The position numbers and the translations under genes were made by a program. Below are positions 14,744 through 23,612 of a DNA stretch of 64,000 nt, in pieces. Position 1 is the stretch's first letter. Each line of letters opens with the position of its first letter. The DNA comes from Rhodococcoides kyotonense (GTDB taxonomy: Bacteria; Actinomycetota; Actinomycetes; Mycobacteriales; Mycobacteriaceae), in contig NZ_FZOW01000018.1 in the NCBI RefSeq assembly GCF_900188125.1, forward strand, positions 1 through 64,000, written 5' to 3'. The notes below the pieces were generated by a model. The model saw nothing but the letters and a program-made list of their open reading frames with translations. It did not search any database and was not told the DNA's origin.

Positions 14744-16350
14744 GATTGCCTCGTCCACGTCTGCAGTGACCACCAGGGTCCCCAGGTGACACCATGCGAA
14801 TGCGGTTCGAGAATCGGCCCCGACTCGGTCCAGTCCGAATCCTTCGACACGTACGTGTGATCGAGGAACACCAGATAGACGTAGCCGGGATCCTCGATAT
14901 AGGCACGCTGCATGTCGCGGTAGGCGGCGTCGCGCTCGGCAGGATCGAGACTCGTTCGTCCCGTCTCGAGTGCCGCGTCGACCGCAGGGTTGGAGTAGTC
15001 GCTGGCGTTGTCGTACAGACTTCCGACGCCCGGGTTCAGGAACACCGAGTCGAGTGCGTTGTACGCCTGCGTGTCCGGGTCGTAGGGTTCTGCCCCACCG
15101 CCGAGCAGCGTCGCATCGTAGGAGATGCGTGGATCGATGCGATCCCAGGAGAGAGCCTCGAGATTCACTTCGACGCCGACCGCCAGTGCGTCGGATGCGA
15201 ATGCCTGCGCCAGATCTCGACGTACCGTGTCCGACGCGTTGTACATGATCGAGAACTCGGCACGCACCCCGTCCCTGACGCGAATACCGTCGGCACCCGC
15301 GACCCACCCCGCGTCGGTCAACAGCCGCTCGGCTTCGGAGGGGTCGTACGGGTAGGCCGCAGTCGGCTCGTACGCGTCGCCGTACACCTCGGGGATCGGC
15401 GTCGCGGCCGCCCGGCCGTAACCGCCGAGTACGTTGTCGACCATCGACTGCCGGTTCGCGGCGAGATTCAGCGCCATCCGCACGGCCTTGTCACCGGCGA
15501 CGGGATTGTTCGTCGGAAGCGACACTCCACGCCAATCGGCAGAAGTATTGGCCGTCAACGACATTCCGTCACGCCCGTCGAGAGTCTTCGCCAGCAGCGG
15601 CGGAAGGTTCGTCCCGTCGATCTCCCCCGCCGCCATCCGCTGGGCACGGGTGTTGTCGTCCGGGACGTACAGCAACGTCAGCTTCTTCACGTTCGGCGCG
15701 CCACCGAAGTAGTTCTCGTTGGCCTCGAACACTGCTCGATCCGGCGACAGGTCGACGAGAGTGTACGGTCCCGTCCCGATCGGCGCGGTGTTCAGGGAAG
15801 ATTCGGCAGCAAGGCCAGGCGTGGCAACCGATTCCGACGGCACGATGCCGATCAGGAGCTTGGTCGGCAGCGCCGAATACGGGTAGTCGAGGCGGAACTC
15901 GACCGTCTGCGCATCGAGAGCAGTGACGTCGGTGATCATGTCGAACGACGACCGCGCCTCCGATGCCGACGCCGGATCCAGGATCGCGTCGTAGGTGGCG
16001 ACGACGTCGCCCGCGTCGAACGCGGACCCGTCGGAGAACGTGACGCCCTCACGCAGCGGGACGGTCCAGACCGTCGCATCGGCGTTGGGCGTCGGAAGTT
16101 CGGTGGCGAGCGACGGCTCGAAACCGGGCAGGCCCTCGCCTCCGTCGAGCTTCAACAGGCCGTCGTACATCTTGGCTTCCCCCGCAGCGCCGTAGCCGGC
16201 GATCGGGTTGTAGCCACCGAGTTCGTAACCGTCCGCGAGAACGATCCCGTCGTCGGTGGATCCGTCCGCGGAGTTCGTGGGTGCGCTGCACGCCGCCAGC
16301 GCGAGAACACACGCGGATGCAGCGCCCACAGCCAGTCCTGACCGAACCAT
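14740..16350 (-). CDS. Family 5 substrate-binding lipoprotein
   Basis: Extracellular solute-binding lipoprotein of 536 residues (SBP_bac_5), first gene of the ABC operon. The lipobox LALAAC places the lipid on C21. The mature protein has the family blocks VWTVPLREGVTFSDGSAFDAGDVVATYD and YPYDPSEAERLLTDAGW. The start at 16350 has a strong GAAGGAGGG site; an in-frame ATG at 16368 lies before that site and is less likely. Related proteins bind peptides, nickel or opines; the ligand cannot be named. No dedicated regulator is adjacent. Confidence 0.88.
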   Translation of the reverse strand: MVRSGLAVGAASACVLALAACSAPTNSADGSTDDGIVLADGYELGGYNPIAGYGAAGEAKMYDGLLKLDGGEGLPGFEPSLATELPTPNADATVWTVPLREGVTFSDGSAFDAGDVVATYDAILDPASASEARSSFDMITDVTALDAQTVEFRLDYPYSALPTKLLIGIVPSESVATPGLAAESSLNTAPIGTGPYTLVDLSPDRAVFEANENYFGGAPNVKKLTLLYVPDDNTRAQRMAAGEIDGTNLPPLLAKTLDGRDGMSLTANTSADWRGVSLPTNNPVAGDKAVRMALNLAANRQSMVDNVLGGYGRAAATPIPEVYGDAYEPTAAYPYDPSEAERLLTDAGWVAGADGIRVRDGVRAEFSIMYNASDTVRRDLAQAFASDALAVGVEVNLEALSWDRIDPRISYDATLLGGGAEPYDPDTQAYNALDSVFLNPGVGSLYDNASDYSNPAVDAALETGRTSLDPAERDAAYRDMQRAYIEDPGYVYLVFLDHTYVSKDSDWTESGPILEPHSHGVTWGPWWSLQTWTRQS

Positions 16351-16477
16351 CGACCCTCCTTCGTTCATCTGAGCACTTGTTCAGATGGACGAATAATCCC
16401 ACAACAGACACCGGACGGCAGCGAGACGAGCGACTACCGCCCGGTCGACATGGAGGGACTGGACGATCGGGTAGGAG

Positions 16478-17731
16478 TCAGCCCCGGCCGGTCACGACGA
16501 CACGGTCGCGTTTCGCGGCCAGGACACTGCCCGCCGACGATGCCAAGGCCAGCACGATCACCGCGGATCCGTACACCATGGCGGTCGGTCGGAGTCCGAA
16601 TTCATGTACGGCGAGACCACCGATCACGGCCGGGAGACTGAAGGCGGTGTAACTGATGACGAACGTCGTCGCGAATGCACTCGCGCGCTCGGCCGCCGGG
16701 ACGAGCGCGGCCAAGGTGCGCATCGCTCCGAGGAACGTACTTCCCCAGCCTGCTCCGGCAACCACGGCACCGACGAAATACAGCGGAATCGATGTGAATG
16801 CGACGGCGATCAACGACAGTGCGACACCGACGGACAACACGATCGCGCCGACGATCATCACCGCACGCGGAGGCCGAAGTCGGACCAGTGCGGCAGCAAC
16901 GGAACCGGAGAAGAACAGCGCGAAGATCTCCACTCCACCGACGATGTGATTGTCGATTCCGAACAGCGATCCGATGATCGACGGCCCAAGCGACAAGTGG
17001 AATCCGCCCAGCGACCACGTCGCGACGAGCGCCGGAACGACCAACAGGAACTGTGCGCGAACGCCGGTGGGGATCGCGATTCGTGGACGCAGCAACTGCG
17101 CGAGGTGTCTGCGCGAGTCGACGCCCCTCAACGCCGACGTCTCCGGCACGAACGCCAGTATCAACGCCAGCAGAACCGTCGCGCCGATGAGCAGCGCGAA
17201 GACCAGAACCGTCGGCGCAGGCGCGAGTTGAACCAGAAGGCCCGAGCCCAAGGCACCGGTCGCCAGACCGATCGATGGCGCAACACTGTTCACCAACGGT
17301 CCTGCCCAGTCCGACGGCTGCAGATCGATGATCGCCGCACTGAGCGCACCCGTCGCTGTTCCGGCCGCGAGACCCTGCACCACGCGCGCCGCGATCAGAG
17401 TGGACACCCCGTCGGCCGAGACGAACAACACCAGGCTGACCACGAGCATCACAAGCGCCGCCAGCAGGATCGGTTTACGCCCTACGTGGTCGGACAGACT
17501 GCCGACGACCAACAGGGCAACGAGCAGCGCCAGCGCGTAGACGGCGAACACGATGGTCAGCGTCGTCGACGAGAAACCCCAGTCCTGCTGATAGACCGGG
17601 TACAACGGCGACGGCGCTGCCGACGACGCCATGACCACCAGGTATGTCACGCCGACCGCAACGAACGCGATCCCGGGAGGCATCCGCCGGAGCGTCCGCC
17701 GCGCGACACCTGGTTCGACCGTCTCGACCAT
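16478..17731 (-). CDS. MFS transporter
   Basis: Major facilitator superfamily permease of 417 residues with about 12 hydrophobic segments. The conserved loop between helices 2 and 3 is GSLSDHVGRKPI, the usual MFS signature. It looks like the drug/metabolite proton antiporter group (DHA1-like), but the substrate is unknown. The start at 17731 is preceded by GGTGGAGG; an upstream in-frame ATG at 17761 has no such site. It is a single gene between the ABC operon and the racemase, on the same strand. Confidence 0.85.
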   Translation of the reverse strand: MVETVEPGVARRTLRRMPPGIAFVAVGVTYLVVMASSAAPSPLYPVYQQDWGFSSTTLTIVFAVYALALLVALLVVGSLSDHVGRKPILLAALVMLVVSLVLFVSADGVSTLIAARVVQGLAAGTATGALSAAIIDLQPSDWAGPLVNSVAPSIGLATGALGSGLLVQLAPAPTVLVFALLIGATVLLALILAFVPETSALRGVDSRRHLAQLLRPRIAIPTGVRAQFLLVVPALVATWSLGGFHLSLGPSIIGSLFGIDNHIVGGVEIFALFFSGSVAAALVRLRPPRAVMIVGAIVLSVGVALSLIAVAFTSIPLYFVGAVVAGAGWGSTFLGAMRTLAALVPAAERASAFATTFVISYTAFSLPAVIGGLAVHEFGLRPTAMVYGSAVIVLALASSAGSVLAAKRDRVVVTGRG

Positions 17732-17803
17732 GCAACCTCCACCCATCGAAGCAAATACCATTGCTTCAACTCACGACCTGCCCTCGGCATTCCGCCGGGC
17801 GGG

Positions 17804-18586
17804 CTATCGGTGGATCGACGGCGCCTCGACGAGGCCGGCCAAGAGCCGGCCCTCTCTGTGAGCGAGCGCGCTCGCCGGAAGGCTGCCATCGCGCCCACTG
17901 AGCGACACCGTCACAGCACCCGACCCCATTGCCGGACGCTCCAACAGATCGATCCGCCGAAGCGTTTGACGCGCAACGGCTTCCGCACTGTCGAACAACG
18001 CGACGCCAGGAGGAAGGGCCGCAGCGATCTCGTGCGCGACGAGTGGATAATGCGTACAGCCGAGCACGACCGCCTCGACATCCGGCGGTGTCGCGGCAAC
18101 GGCAGCGGAGATGGCATCCGAAACACCGTGTCCGTCACCACGATCGATCGCGTCGGCGAGTCCGTGGCACGCGATCGCCGACACGGTCCGACCGGCAGCG
18201 AAATCCTCGATCAGCCGAGCCTGGTACGCGCTCGCCGTCGTCGCCGCCGTCGCCCAGACCGCGATCCGATCACTCACTGCCGCAGCAGGTTTGATCGCCG
18301 GAACCGTACCGACGACCGGAACGGCAGTGCCCAGGTGCGCACGCAGATGCGTCAGTGCGGTGACACTTGCGGTGTTGCACGGCAACACGATCACCTCGGC
18401 GCCCGACGCCACCGCCCGATCCGCAGTGTCGATGACGCGTCGAATCACCCATTCGTCCGGTTTCGGGCCCCAGGGAGCCTGATCCGGGTCCATCAACAGG
18501 ATCAGATCGAGCTCGGGGCGCAGCTCGCGAAGGCGCGCAGCGGTCGGCAACATGCCGAGCCCCGAGTCGATCAATCCGACGATCAT
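17804..18586 (-). CDS. Glutamate racemase-type (Asp/Glu racemase) enzyme
   Basis: Cofactor-independent amino-acid racemase of 260 residues. The family start IGLIDSGLG-like motif (D7, S8, G9) is present, with the two catalytic cysteines C70 (LPCNTAS) and C177 (GCTHYPL). MurI makes D-glutamate for peptidoglycan. The overall sequence is rather divergent from housekeeping MurI in motifs such as the one following the start, so it may be a second racemase with another role. It lies three bases downstream of metB on the same strand and is probably co-transcribed with it. Confidence 0.75.
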   Translation of the reverse strand: MIVGLIDSGLGMLPTAARLRELRPELDLILLMDPDQAPWGPKPDEWVIRRVIDTADRAVASGAEVIVLPCNTASVTALTHLRAHLGTAVPVVGTVPAIKPAAAVSDRIAVWATAATTASAYQARLIEDFAAGRTVSAIACHGLADAIDRGDGHGVSDAISAAVAATPPDVEAVVLGCTHYPLVAHEIAAALPPGVALFDSAEAVARQTLRRIDLLERPAMGSGAVTVSLSGRDGSLPASALAHREGRLLAGLVEAPSIHR

Positions 18587-18589
18587 CCC

Positions 18590-19765
18590 TTACTGACCCA
18601 GCGCCTGCTCGATGTCACCGACGAGGTCGGCGCCGTCCTCGATGCCGACGGACAGACGCACCAGGTCGTCCGGAACCTCGAGCAAAGAACCGGCCGTCGA
18701 CGCGTGTGTCATCGCGCCCGGGTGTTCGATGAGCGATTCGACGCCACCGAGCGATTCGGCCAGCGTGAAGATCTCGGTACGTGCACAGAAGTCGAGGGCC
18801 GCCTGCTTGCCGCCCTTCAACCGCACGGAGATCATCCCGCCGAAGCGTCGCATCTGCTTGGCCGCCACCGCGTGCGACGGATGCTCGGCGAGCCCCGGGT
18901 AGATGACCTGCGAGATCGCCGAGTGACCGGACAGCACCTCGACGATCTTCTCCGCGTTGTCACTGTGGCGTTCCATGCGCAGCGCGAGAGTCTTGATACC
19001 GCGCAGCGTCAGGAATGCGTCGAACGGCCCTGGGACCCCGCCCGCGCCGTTCTGCAGGAATGCGAATGCTGCGTCGAGCTCCTCGTCGTCGGTGACGAGA
19101 GCGCCGCCCACGACGTCGGAGTGCCCGCCGATGTACTTGGTCGTGGAGTGCAACGCGACGTCGGCACCGAGCTGCAACGGCTGCTGCAGGTACGGAGAGG
19201 CGAACGTGTTGTCGACGACAAGCTTGGCGCCGCCCTCGTGTGCGACTCCGGCCAGAGCCTCGATGTCACCGACGTTGAGCAGCGGATTGGTGGGTGTCTC
19301 GACCCAGACGAGCTTGGTGTTGGGCCTGATCGCCTCGCGCACGGCGTCGACGTCGGACACCGCGGCGACCGAGTACTCGATGCCCCACTGCGTGAAGACC
19401 TTGTCGATCAGACGGAACGTGCCGCCGTACGCGTCGTTCGGGATGACGAGGTGATCGCCTGGGCGAAGCGTCGCGCGCAGCAGCGCATCGGTTGCCGCCA
19501 TGCCCGACGAGAATGCCCGGCCGTACGTGCCGGACTCGATCGCAGCGAGATTCGCTTCGAGCGGCCGACGCGTCGGGTTGCCGGTGCGCGCGTACTCGAA
19601 GCCGCTGCGCATGCCGCCGACGCCGTCCTGAGCGAACGTCGAGCTCGCGTAGATCGGGACGTTCACCGCGCCGGTCAGCGGATCAGGTTCGTACCCGGCA
19701 TGAACCGCCTTCGTGGAAAAGCCCTGCCAGGAGATGCTGTCGGCCTTGCTGCGCTGCTCACTCAT
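18590..19765 (-). CDS. metB: Cystathionine gamma-synthase MetB
   Basis: PLP-dependent Cys/Met metabolism enzyme of 391 residues. It joins an activated homoserine with cysteine to make cystathionine, or in this group can also act as a gamma-lyase. The PLP lysine is K210 in HSTTKYIGGHSDVVGGA. Other landmarks are YARTGNPTRRPLE and the SSGMAATDALL loop. The start MSEQRSK follows a possible GGAACGC site; the frame is open further upstream but without family similarity. With cbs (21104-22489) it completes a transsulfuration pair, as in M. tuberculosis Rv1077 and Rv1079. Confidence 0.9.
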   Translation of the reverse strand: MSEQRSKADSISWQGFSTKAVHAGYEPDPLTGAVNVPIYASSTFAQDGVGGMRSGFEYARTGNPTRRPLEANLAAIESGTYGRAFSSGMAATDALLRATLRPGDHLVIPNDAYGGTFRLIDKVFTQWGIEYSVAAVSDVDAVREAIRPNTKLVWVETPTNPLLNVGDIEALAGVAHEGGAKLVVDNTFASPYLQQPLQLGADVALHSTTKYIGGHSDVVGGALVTDDEELDAAFAFLQNGAGGVPGPFDAFLTLRGIKTLALRMERHSDNAEKIVEVLSGHSAISQVIYPGLAEHPSHAVAAKQMRRFGGMISVRLKGGKQAALDFCARTEIFTLAESLGGVESLIEHPGAMTHASTAGSLLEVPDDLVRLSVGIEDGADLVGDIEQALGQ

Positions 19766-19875
19766 GCGTTCCAGCCTAATCTGGTCATTCCTGCAGGCTC
19801 CACTCCCGCCTAATAGCGAGGACGCAATCGGTAGCCTGCGGGGAGAGACACCGCAAGCGAAATGGGGCGTTACAC

Positions 19876-21048
19876 GTGGCCGATGCACAGTCCGTCGAAG
19901 AACTCTTCGCGTTCGACTCCCTCCTCGACACCGAGGAGAAGGAGATCCGAGCGACCGTCCGTGCGTTCGGAAAGGAGAAGATCCGCCCGCACCTGGCCGA
20001 TTGGTTCGAAGACGGCACGGTTCCGGCACGCGAACTCGCCAAGGAACTGGGCGCCCTCGGCCTGCTCGGCATGCATCTCGAGGGTTACGGATGTGCAGGC
20101 ACGTCCGCCACGGCCTACGGCTTGGCGTGCCTGGAGCTCGAGGCGATGGATTCCGGAATTCGCAGCCTCGTCTCGGTGCAGGGTTCGCTCGCGATGTTCG
20201 CGATCTGGAAATACGGCTCGGAGGAACAGAAGCAGCACTGGCTTCCCGGCATGGCCGAAGGAAATCTGATCGGGTGCTTCGGGCTGACCGAGGCCGACTT
20301 CGGATCCAACCCCGGAGGCATGCGGACCCGAGCCAAGAAGGACGGCACCGACTGGGTGCTGAACGGCAGCAAGATGTGGATCACCAACGGACCCGTCGCC
20401 GACGTCGCGATCGTGTGGGCGCAGACCGACGACAAAGTACGCGGCTTCGTCGTCCCGACGGATACACCTGGCTTCACCGCGAACACCGTGAAGAAGAAGC
20501 TGTCCCTGCGGGCATCGATCACAGGTGAACTCGTACTGGAGGACGTGCGACTCCCCGAGGACGCGATGCTGCCGGAGGCTCGCGGTCTCGGCGGTCCACT
20601 GAGCTGTCTGAACGAAGCGAGGTTCGGCATCGTCTTCGGCGCGATGGGAGCGGCACGCGACTGCCTCGAATCCGCGATCGAGTACTCGAAGACACGCGAG
20701 GTGTTCGACAAGCCGCTCGGCGGTTACCAGCTCACGCAGGCCAAGATCGCGAACATGGCGCTCGAACTCGGCAAAGGTGAGCTGCTCGCACTACACCTCG
20801 GGCGTGTGAAGGACAAGGGAGAACTTCGCGGCGAACAGGTCTCGGTCGGCAAGCTGAACAATGTACGCGAGGCGATCAAGATCGCGCGCGAATGCCGAAC
20901 CATCTTGGGCGCCAACGGAATCACGCTCGAGTACCCGGTACTGCGGCACGCGAACAACCTCGAATCGGTCCTGACGTACGAGGGAACGTCCGAGGTGCAT
21001 CAGCTCGTCATCGGGCAGGCTTTGACGGGTTCCAGCGCGTTCCGCTGA
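19876..21048 (+). CDS. Acyl-CoA dehydrogenase, glutaryl-CoA dehydrogenase type
   Basis: FAD acyl-CoA dehydrogenase of 390 residues. The catalytic glutamate is E369 in TYEGTSEVHQLVIGQALTG, the pattern of glutaryl-CoA dehydrogenases. The flavin-binding segments are CFGLTEADFGSNPGGM and WITNGPVADVAIVWA. Family members convert glutaryl-CoA to crotonyl-CoA in lysine/tryptophan breakdown. The start is GTG at 19876. The gene is divergent from metB. Its 3' end faces cbs across palindromic repeat copy 2. No electron-transfer or CoA-ligase partner is adjacent. Confidence 0.88.
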   Translation: MADAQSVEELFAFDSLLDTEEKEIRATVRAFGKEKIRPHLADWFEDGTVPARELAKELGALGLLGMHLEGYGCAGTSATAYGLACLELEAMDSGIRSLVSVQGSLAMFAIWKYGSEEQKQHWLPGMAEGNLIGCFGLTEADFGSNPGGMRTRAKKDGTDWVLNGSKMWITNGPVADVAIVWAQTDDKVRGFVVPTDTPGFTANTVKKKLSLRASITGELVLEDVRLPEDAMLPEARGLGGPLSCLNEARFGIVFGAMGAARDCLESAIEYSKTREVFDKPLGGYQLTQAKIANMALELGKGELLALHLGRVKDKGELRGEQVSVGKLNNVREAIKIARECRTILGANGITLEYPVLRHANNLESVLTYEGTSEVHQLVIGQALTGSSAFR

Positions 21049-21055
21049 CGCCCTA

Positions 21056-21097
21056 CGTGAGTGAAAATGTATAGCGGGCTATACATTTTCACTCACG
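21056..21097. repeat. Palindromic repeat, copy 2
   Basis: Perfect inverted repeat with 20-base arms (CGTGAGTGAAAATGTATAGC and complement) around GG. It lies in the 55-base gap between the convergent acyl-CoA dehydrogenase and cbs genes. It matches copies at 92-129 and 58143-58186. It is a plausible bidirectional terminator. Confidence 0.9.
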
Positions 21098-21103
21098 ACG
21101 GGG

Positions 21104-22489
21104 TCAGGCGCCCTTCGACAAGAACCCGAGCAGATCGTGCCGCGTGATGACACCGGCCGGCTTGCCTTCTTCGACGACCATGAGCGCGTCGGTCTCACCG
21201 AGAGCCTTGGTCGCGTCCGAGACGTTCTCGCCTGCACCGATGAGCGGGAAGGGCGGGCTCATGTGCTTGGCGACGGGATCGGCCAATGCTGCGCGCCCTT
21301 CGAACACCGCGCTGAGCAGATCGCGCTCGGTGACACTGCCTGCGACTTCACCGGCCATGACGGGCGGTTCTGCGCCGACGACCGGCATCTGCGAGACGCC
21401 GTACTCACGCAGGATCTCGATGGCGTCGCGCACGGTTTCCGAGGGGTGCGTGTGGACGAGGTCGGGCAGCGCGCCCGACTTGCCGCGCAGCACGTCGCCG
21501 ACGGACGGCTCGTCGGTCTTGCCGTCGAGTCGCGAACGGAGGAAGCCGTACGACGACATCCAGTCGTCGTTGAAGATCTTGGCGAGGTAGCCGCGTCCGC
21601 CGTCGGGCAGCAGCACGACGACCAGAGCGTCGGGTCCTTCGCGCTCGGCGACCTTGATCGCGGCGACGGCAGCCATGCCGCACGATCCGCCCACCAGCAG
21701 ACCCTCTTCACGGGCCAGGCGACGCGTCATGTCGAAGGAGTCCGCGTCGGAGACGGCGATGATCTCGTCGGGGATCGACGGGTCGTACGCGGTCGGCCAG
21801 AAGTCCTCACCGACGCCTTCGACGAGGTACGGCCGTCCCGTTCCTCCGGAGTAGACCGAGCCTTCGGGGTCGACGCCGATGACCTTGACCTTGCCGCCCG
21901 ACATCTCCTTGAGGTACTTGCCGGTGCCGGAGATGGTGCCGCCGGTGCCGACGCCTGCTACGAAGTGCGTGATCTTGCCGTCGGTGTCGGCCCAGATCTC
22001 GGGTCCGGTGGTCTCGTAGTGGCTCTGCGGGCCTGCCGGGTTGGAGTACTGGTTGGGCTTCCAGCCGCCGTCGATTTCCCGCACCAGGCGGTCGGACACG
22101 CTGTAGTAACTGTTCGGGTCCTCCGGCGCGACGGCGGTGGGGCAGACGACGACCTCGGCGCCGTACGCGCGCAGGACGTTGCGTTTTTCTTCACCGACCT
22201 TGTCCGGGCACACGAACACGCACTTGTACCCGCGCTGCTGAGCGACGAGCGCCAGTCCGATTCCGGTGTTGCCGGACGTGGGCTCGATGATGGTGCCGCC
22301 GGGCTTCAACTCGCCCGACGCCTCGGCCGCGTCGATCATCTTGACGGCGATGCGGTCCTTGGACGACCCGCCCGGGTTGAGGTATTCGATCTTGGCAGCA
22401 ACCGTCCCCGCGTTGTCGCCGACAACGGAGGAAAGCTTGACCAACGGAGTGTTGCCGATGAGTTCGGTGACGTGCTGAGCAATGCGCAT
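21104..22489 (-). CDS. cbs: Cystathionine beta-synthase
   Basis: PLP enzyme of 461 residues that condenses homocysteine and serine to cystathionine. The PLP lysine is K44 in GGSSKDRIAVKMID; PTSGNTGIGLA and GTGGTISGTG bind the cofactor phosphate and substrate. Two CBS domains occupy roughly residues 340-460 (HPSETVRDAIEILREYGVSQMPVVG and PFPLIGAGENVSDATKAL). The start MRIAQHVTELIGNTPLV matches the family; an upstream open extension is unlikely to be coding. It is divergent from the SGNH hydrolase, the same neighbourhood as M. tuberculosis Rv1074c-Rv1079. Confidence 0.93.
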   Translation of the reverse strand: MRIAQHVTELIGNTPLVKLSSVVGDNAGTVAAKIEYLNPGGSSKDRIAVKMIDAAEASGELKPGGTIIEPTSGNTGIGLALVAQQRGYKCVFVCPDKVGEEKRNVLRAYGAEVVVCPTAVAPEDPNSYYSVSDRLVREIDGGWKPNQYSNPAGPQSHYETTGPEIWADTDGKITHFVAGVGTGGTISGTGKYLKEMSGGKVKVIGVDPEGSVYSGGTGRPYLVEGVGEDFWPTAYDPSIPDEIIAVSDADSFDMTRRLAREEGLLVGGSCGMAAVAAIKVAEREGPDALVVVLLPDGGRGYLAKIFNDDWMSSYGFLRSRLDGKTDEPSVGDVLRGKSGALPDLVHTHPSETVRDAIEILREYGVSQMPVVGAEPPVMAGEVAGSVTERDLLSAVFEGRAALADPVAKHMSPPFPLIGAGENVSDATKALGETDALMVVEEGKPAGVITRHDLLGFLSKGA

Positions 22490-22595
22490 GTCTCCATCTT
22501 CCCAGACGCCGCCCACCGTGCTCCTCGGTACCGCCGTGACGGCACCGAGGAAATGCATACGATGGTCGTGTGGCGCGTAACGAAGGAGCAGAACG

Positions 22596-23558
22596 GTGCC
22601 GGTGAGTCGATGGCGTACCGCCGCCAAAGCCGGTGCGGCAACGGTACTTGCAGGCTCGTCGGCCGGAACTGCATCGTGGGCGGCGTACCGACATCTGATG
22701 TCGCAGGCGACGTCGGCGCGAGGCGTCATCGGACGCAGCACCGCCAAACCACCCGAGGCCGACGGCGTCTACTCCCCTGGTGAGCGCACGCCTACCCCCT
22801 GGCGCATCGGAAGTTCAGCAGATATTCATCTGATGGTTTTCGGCGACTCGACGGCGGCCGGCGTGGGCTGTGTCGTGGCCGACGAGGTTCCGGGCGTCCT
22901 CGTCGCACGCGGCCTCGCCGACGAAACCGGCAAACGAATCAGGTTGAGCACCAAAGCGATCGGCGGCGCGACGTCCAAGGGTCTCGAAGGCCAGGTCGAC
23001 GCGATGTTCGTCGCAGGACCGCCTCCCGACGCGGCTGTCATCCTCATCGGCGCCAATGACGTCACCAAGAAGTTCTCCATCGCGGCATCGGCGCAGCGCC
23101 TGGGTACAGCCGTCGACCGCCTGACGGCCAAGAGCACGGTCGTCGTCGTGGGTACGTGTCCGGACCTCGGCGTCGTCACCGCCATTCCGCAACCGCTGCG
23201 CACCGTCGTCCGTAATTGGGGTCTTCGACTCGCGCGAGCACAGACCGCGGCGACCCTCGCCGCCGGTGGCCACCCCGTCGCCCTGGCGGATCTCCTTGCA
23301 CCGGAGTTCCTCGCTGCCCCGGACACGATGTTCTCCGCAGATCGGTTCCACCCGTCCGCAGCGGGATACGAACTGGCCGCGCAGCAACTCCTCCCCGTCC
23401 TCGCCGCCGCCCTCGGCGAGTGGAACGGAGGCCCGTTGCCCGAACTCCCCCAAGTGTCCGCCGCAGTCGAGTCACGCAAGGTGGCTCCTCGCGCGGCGGC
23501 GTCTCTCGACCGATTTCTTCGCCGACGCGGAGCCGAGATCCAGGGAGCCAACGGCTAA
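22596..23558 (+). CDS. SGNH/GDSL hydrolase (Rv1075c-like)
   Basis: SGNH-fold esterase of 320 residues. Block I is FGDSTAAGVG with nucleophile S85, block III is GANDV, and block V is DRFHPSAAGYELAA with the catalytic Asp and His. The N-terminus is basic and then alanine-rich (VSRWRTAAKAGAATVLAGSSAGTASWAAY), so membrane anchoring or export is likely. The start is GTG with AAGGAG upstream. Its place between cbs and fadA matches the mycobacterial Rv1075c esterase. The natural substrate is unknown. Confidence 0.85.
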   Translation: MPVSRWRTAAKAGAATVLAGSSAGTASWAAYRHLMSQATSARGVIGRSTAKPPEADGVYSPGERTPTPWRIGSSADIHLMVFGDSTAAGVGCVVADEVPGVLVARGLADETGKRIRLSTKAIGGATSKGLEGQVDAMFVAGPPPDAAVILIGANDVTKKFSIAASAQRLGTAVDRLTAKSTVVVVGTCPDLGVVTAIPQPLRTVVRNWGLRLARAQTAATLAAGGHPVALADLLAPEFLAAPDTMFSADRFHPSAAGYELAAQQLLPVLAAALGEWNGGPLPELPQVSAAVESRKVAPRAAASLDRFLRRRGAEIQGANG

Positions 23559-23612
23559 CGATAGATTCGGTCTTACTCGTCGGTAACTTGAAAATTCACC
23601 CAAGGAGAGTTC

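Noticed and set aside
16604..19813. Very long plus-strand open frame (over 1000 codons)
   Set aside because: It crosses three real minus-strand genes (MFS, racemase, metB) with an arginine-rich composition and no domain; it is a GC-driven shadow.
19766..19875. SAM riboswitch upstream of metB
   Set aside because: I looked for a structured leader before metB and saw no SAM-I, SAM-II or SAM-IV core; the 110-base divergent gap is too short and unstructured to support one.
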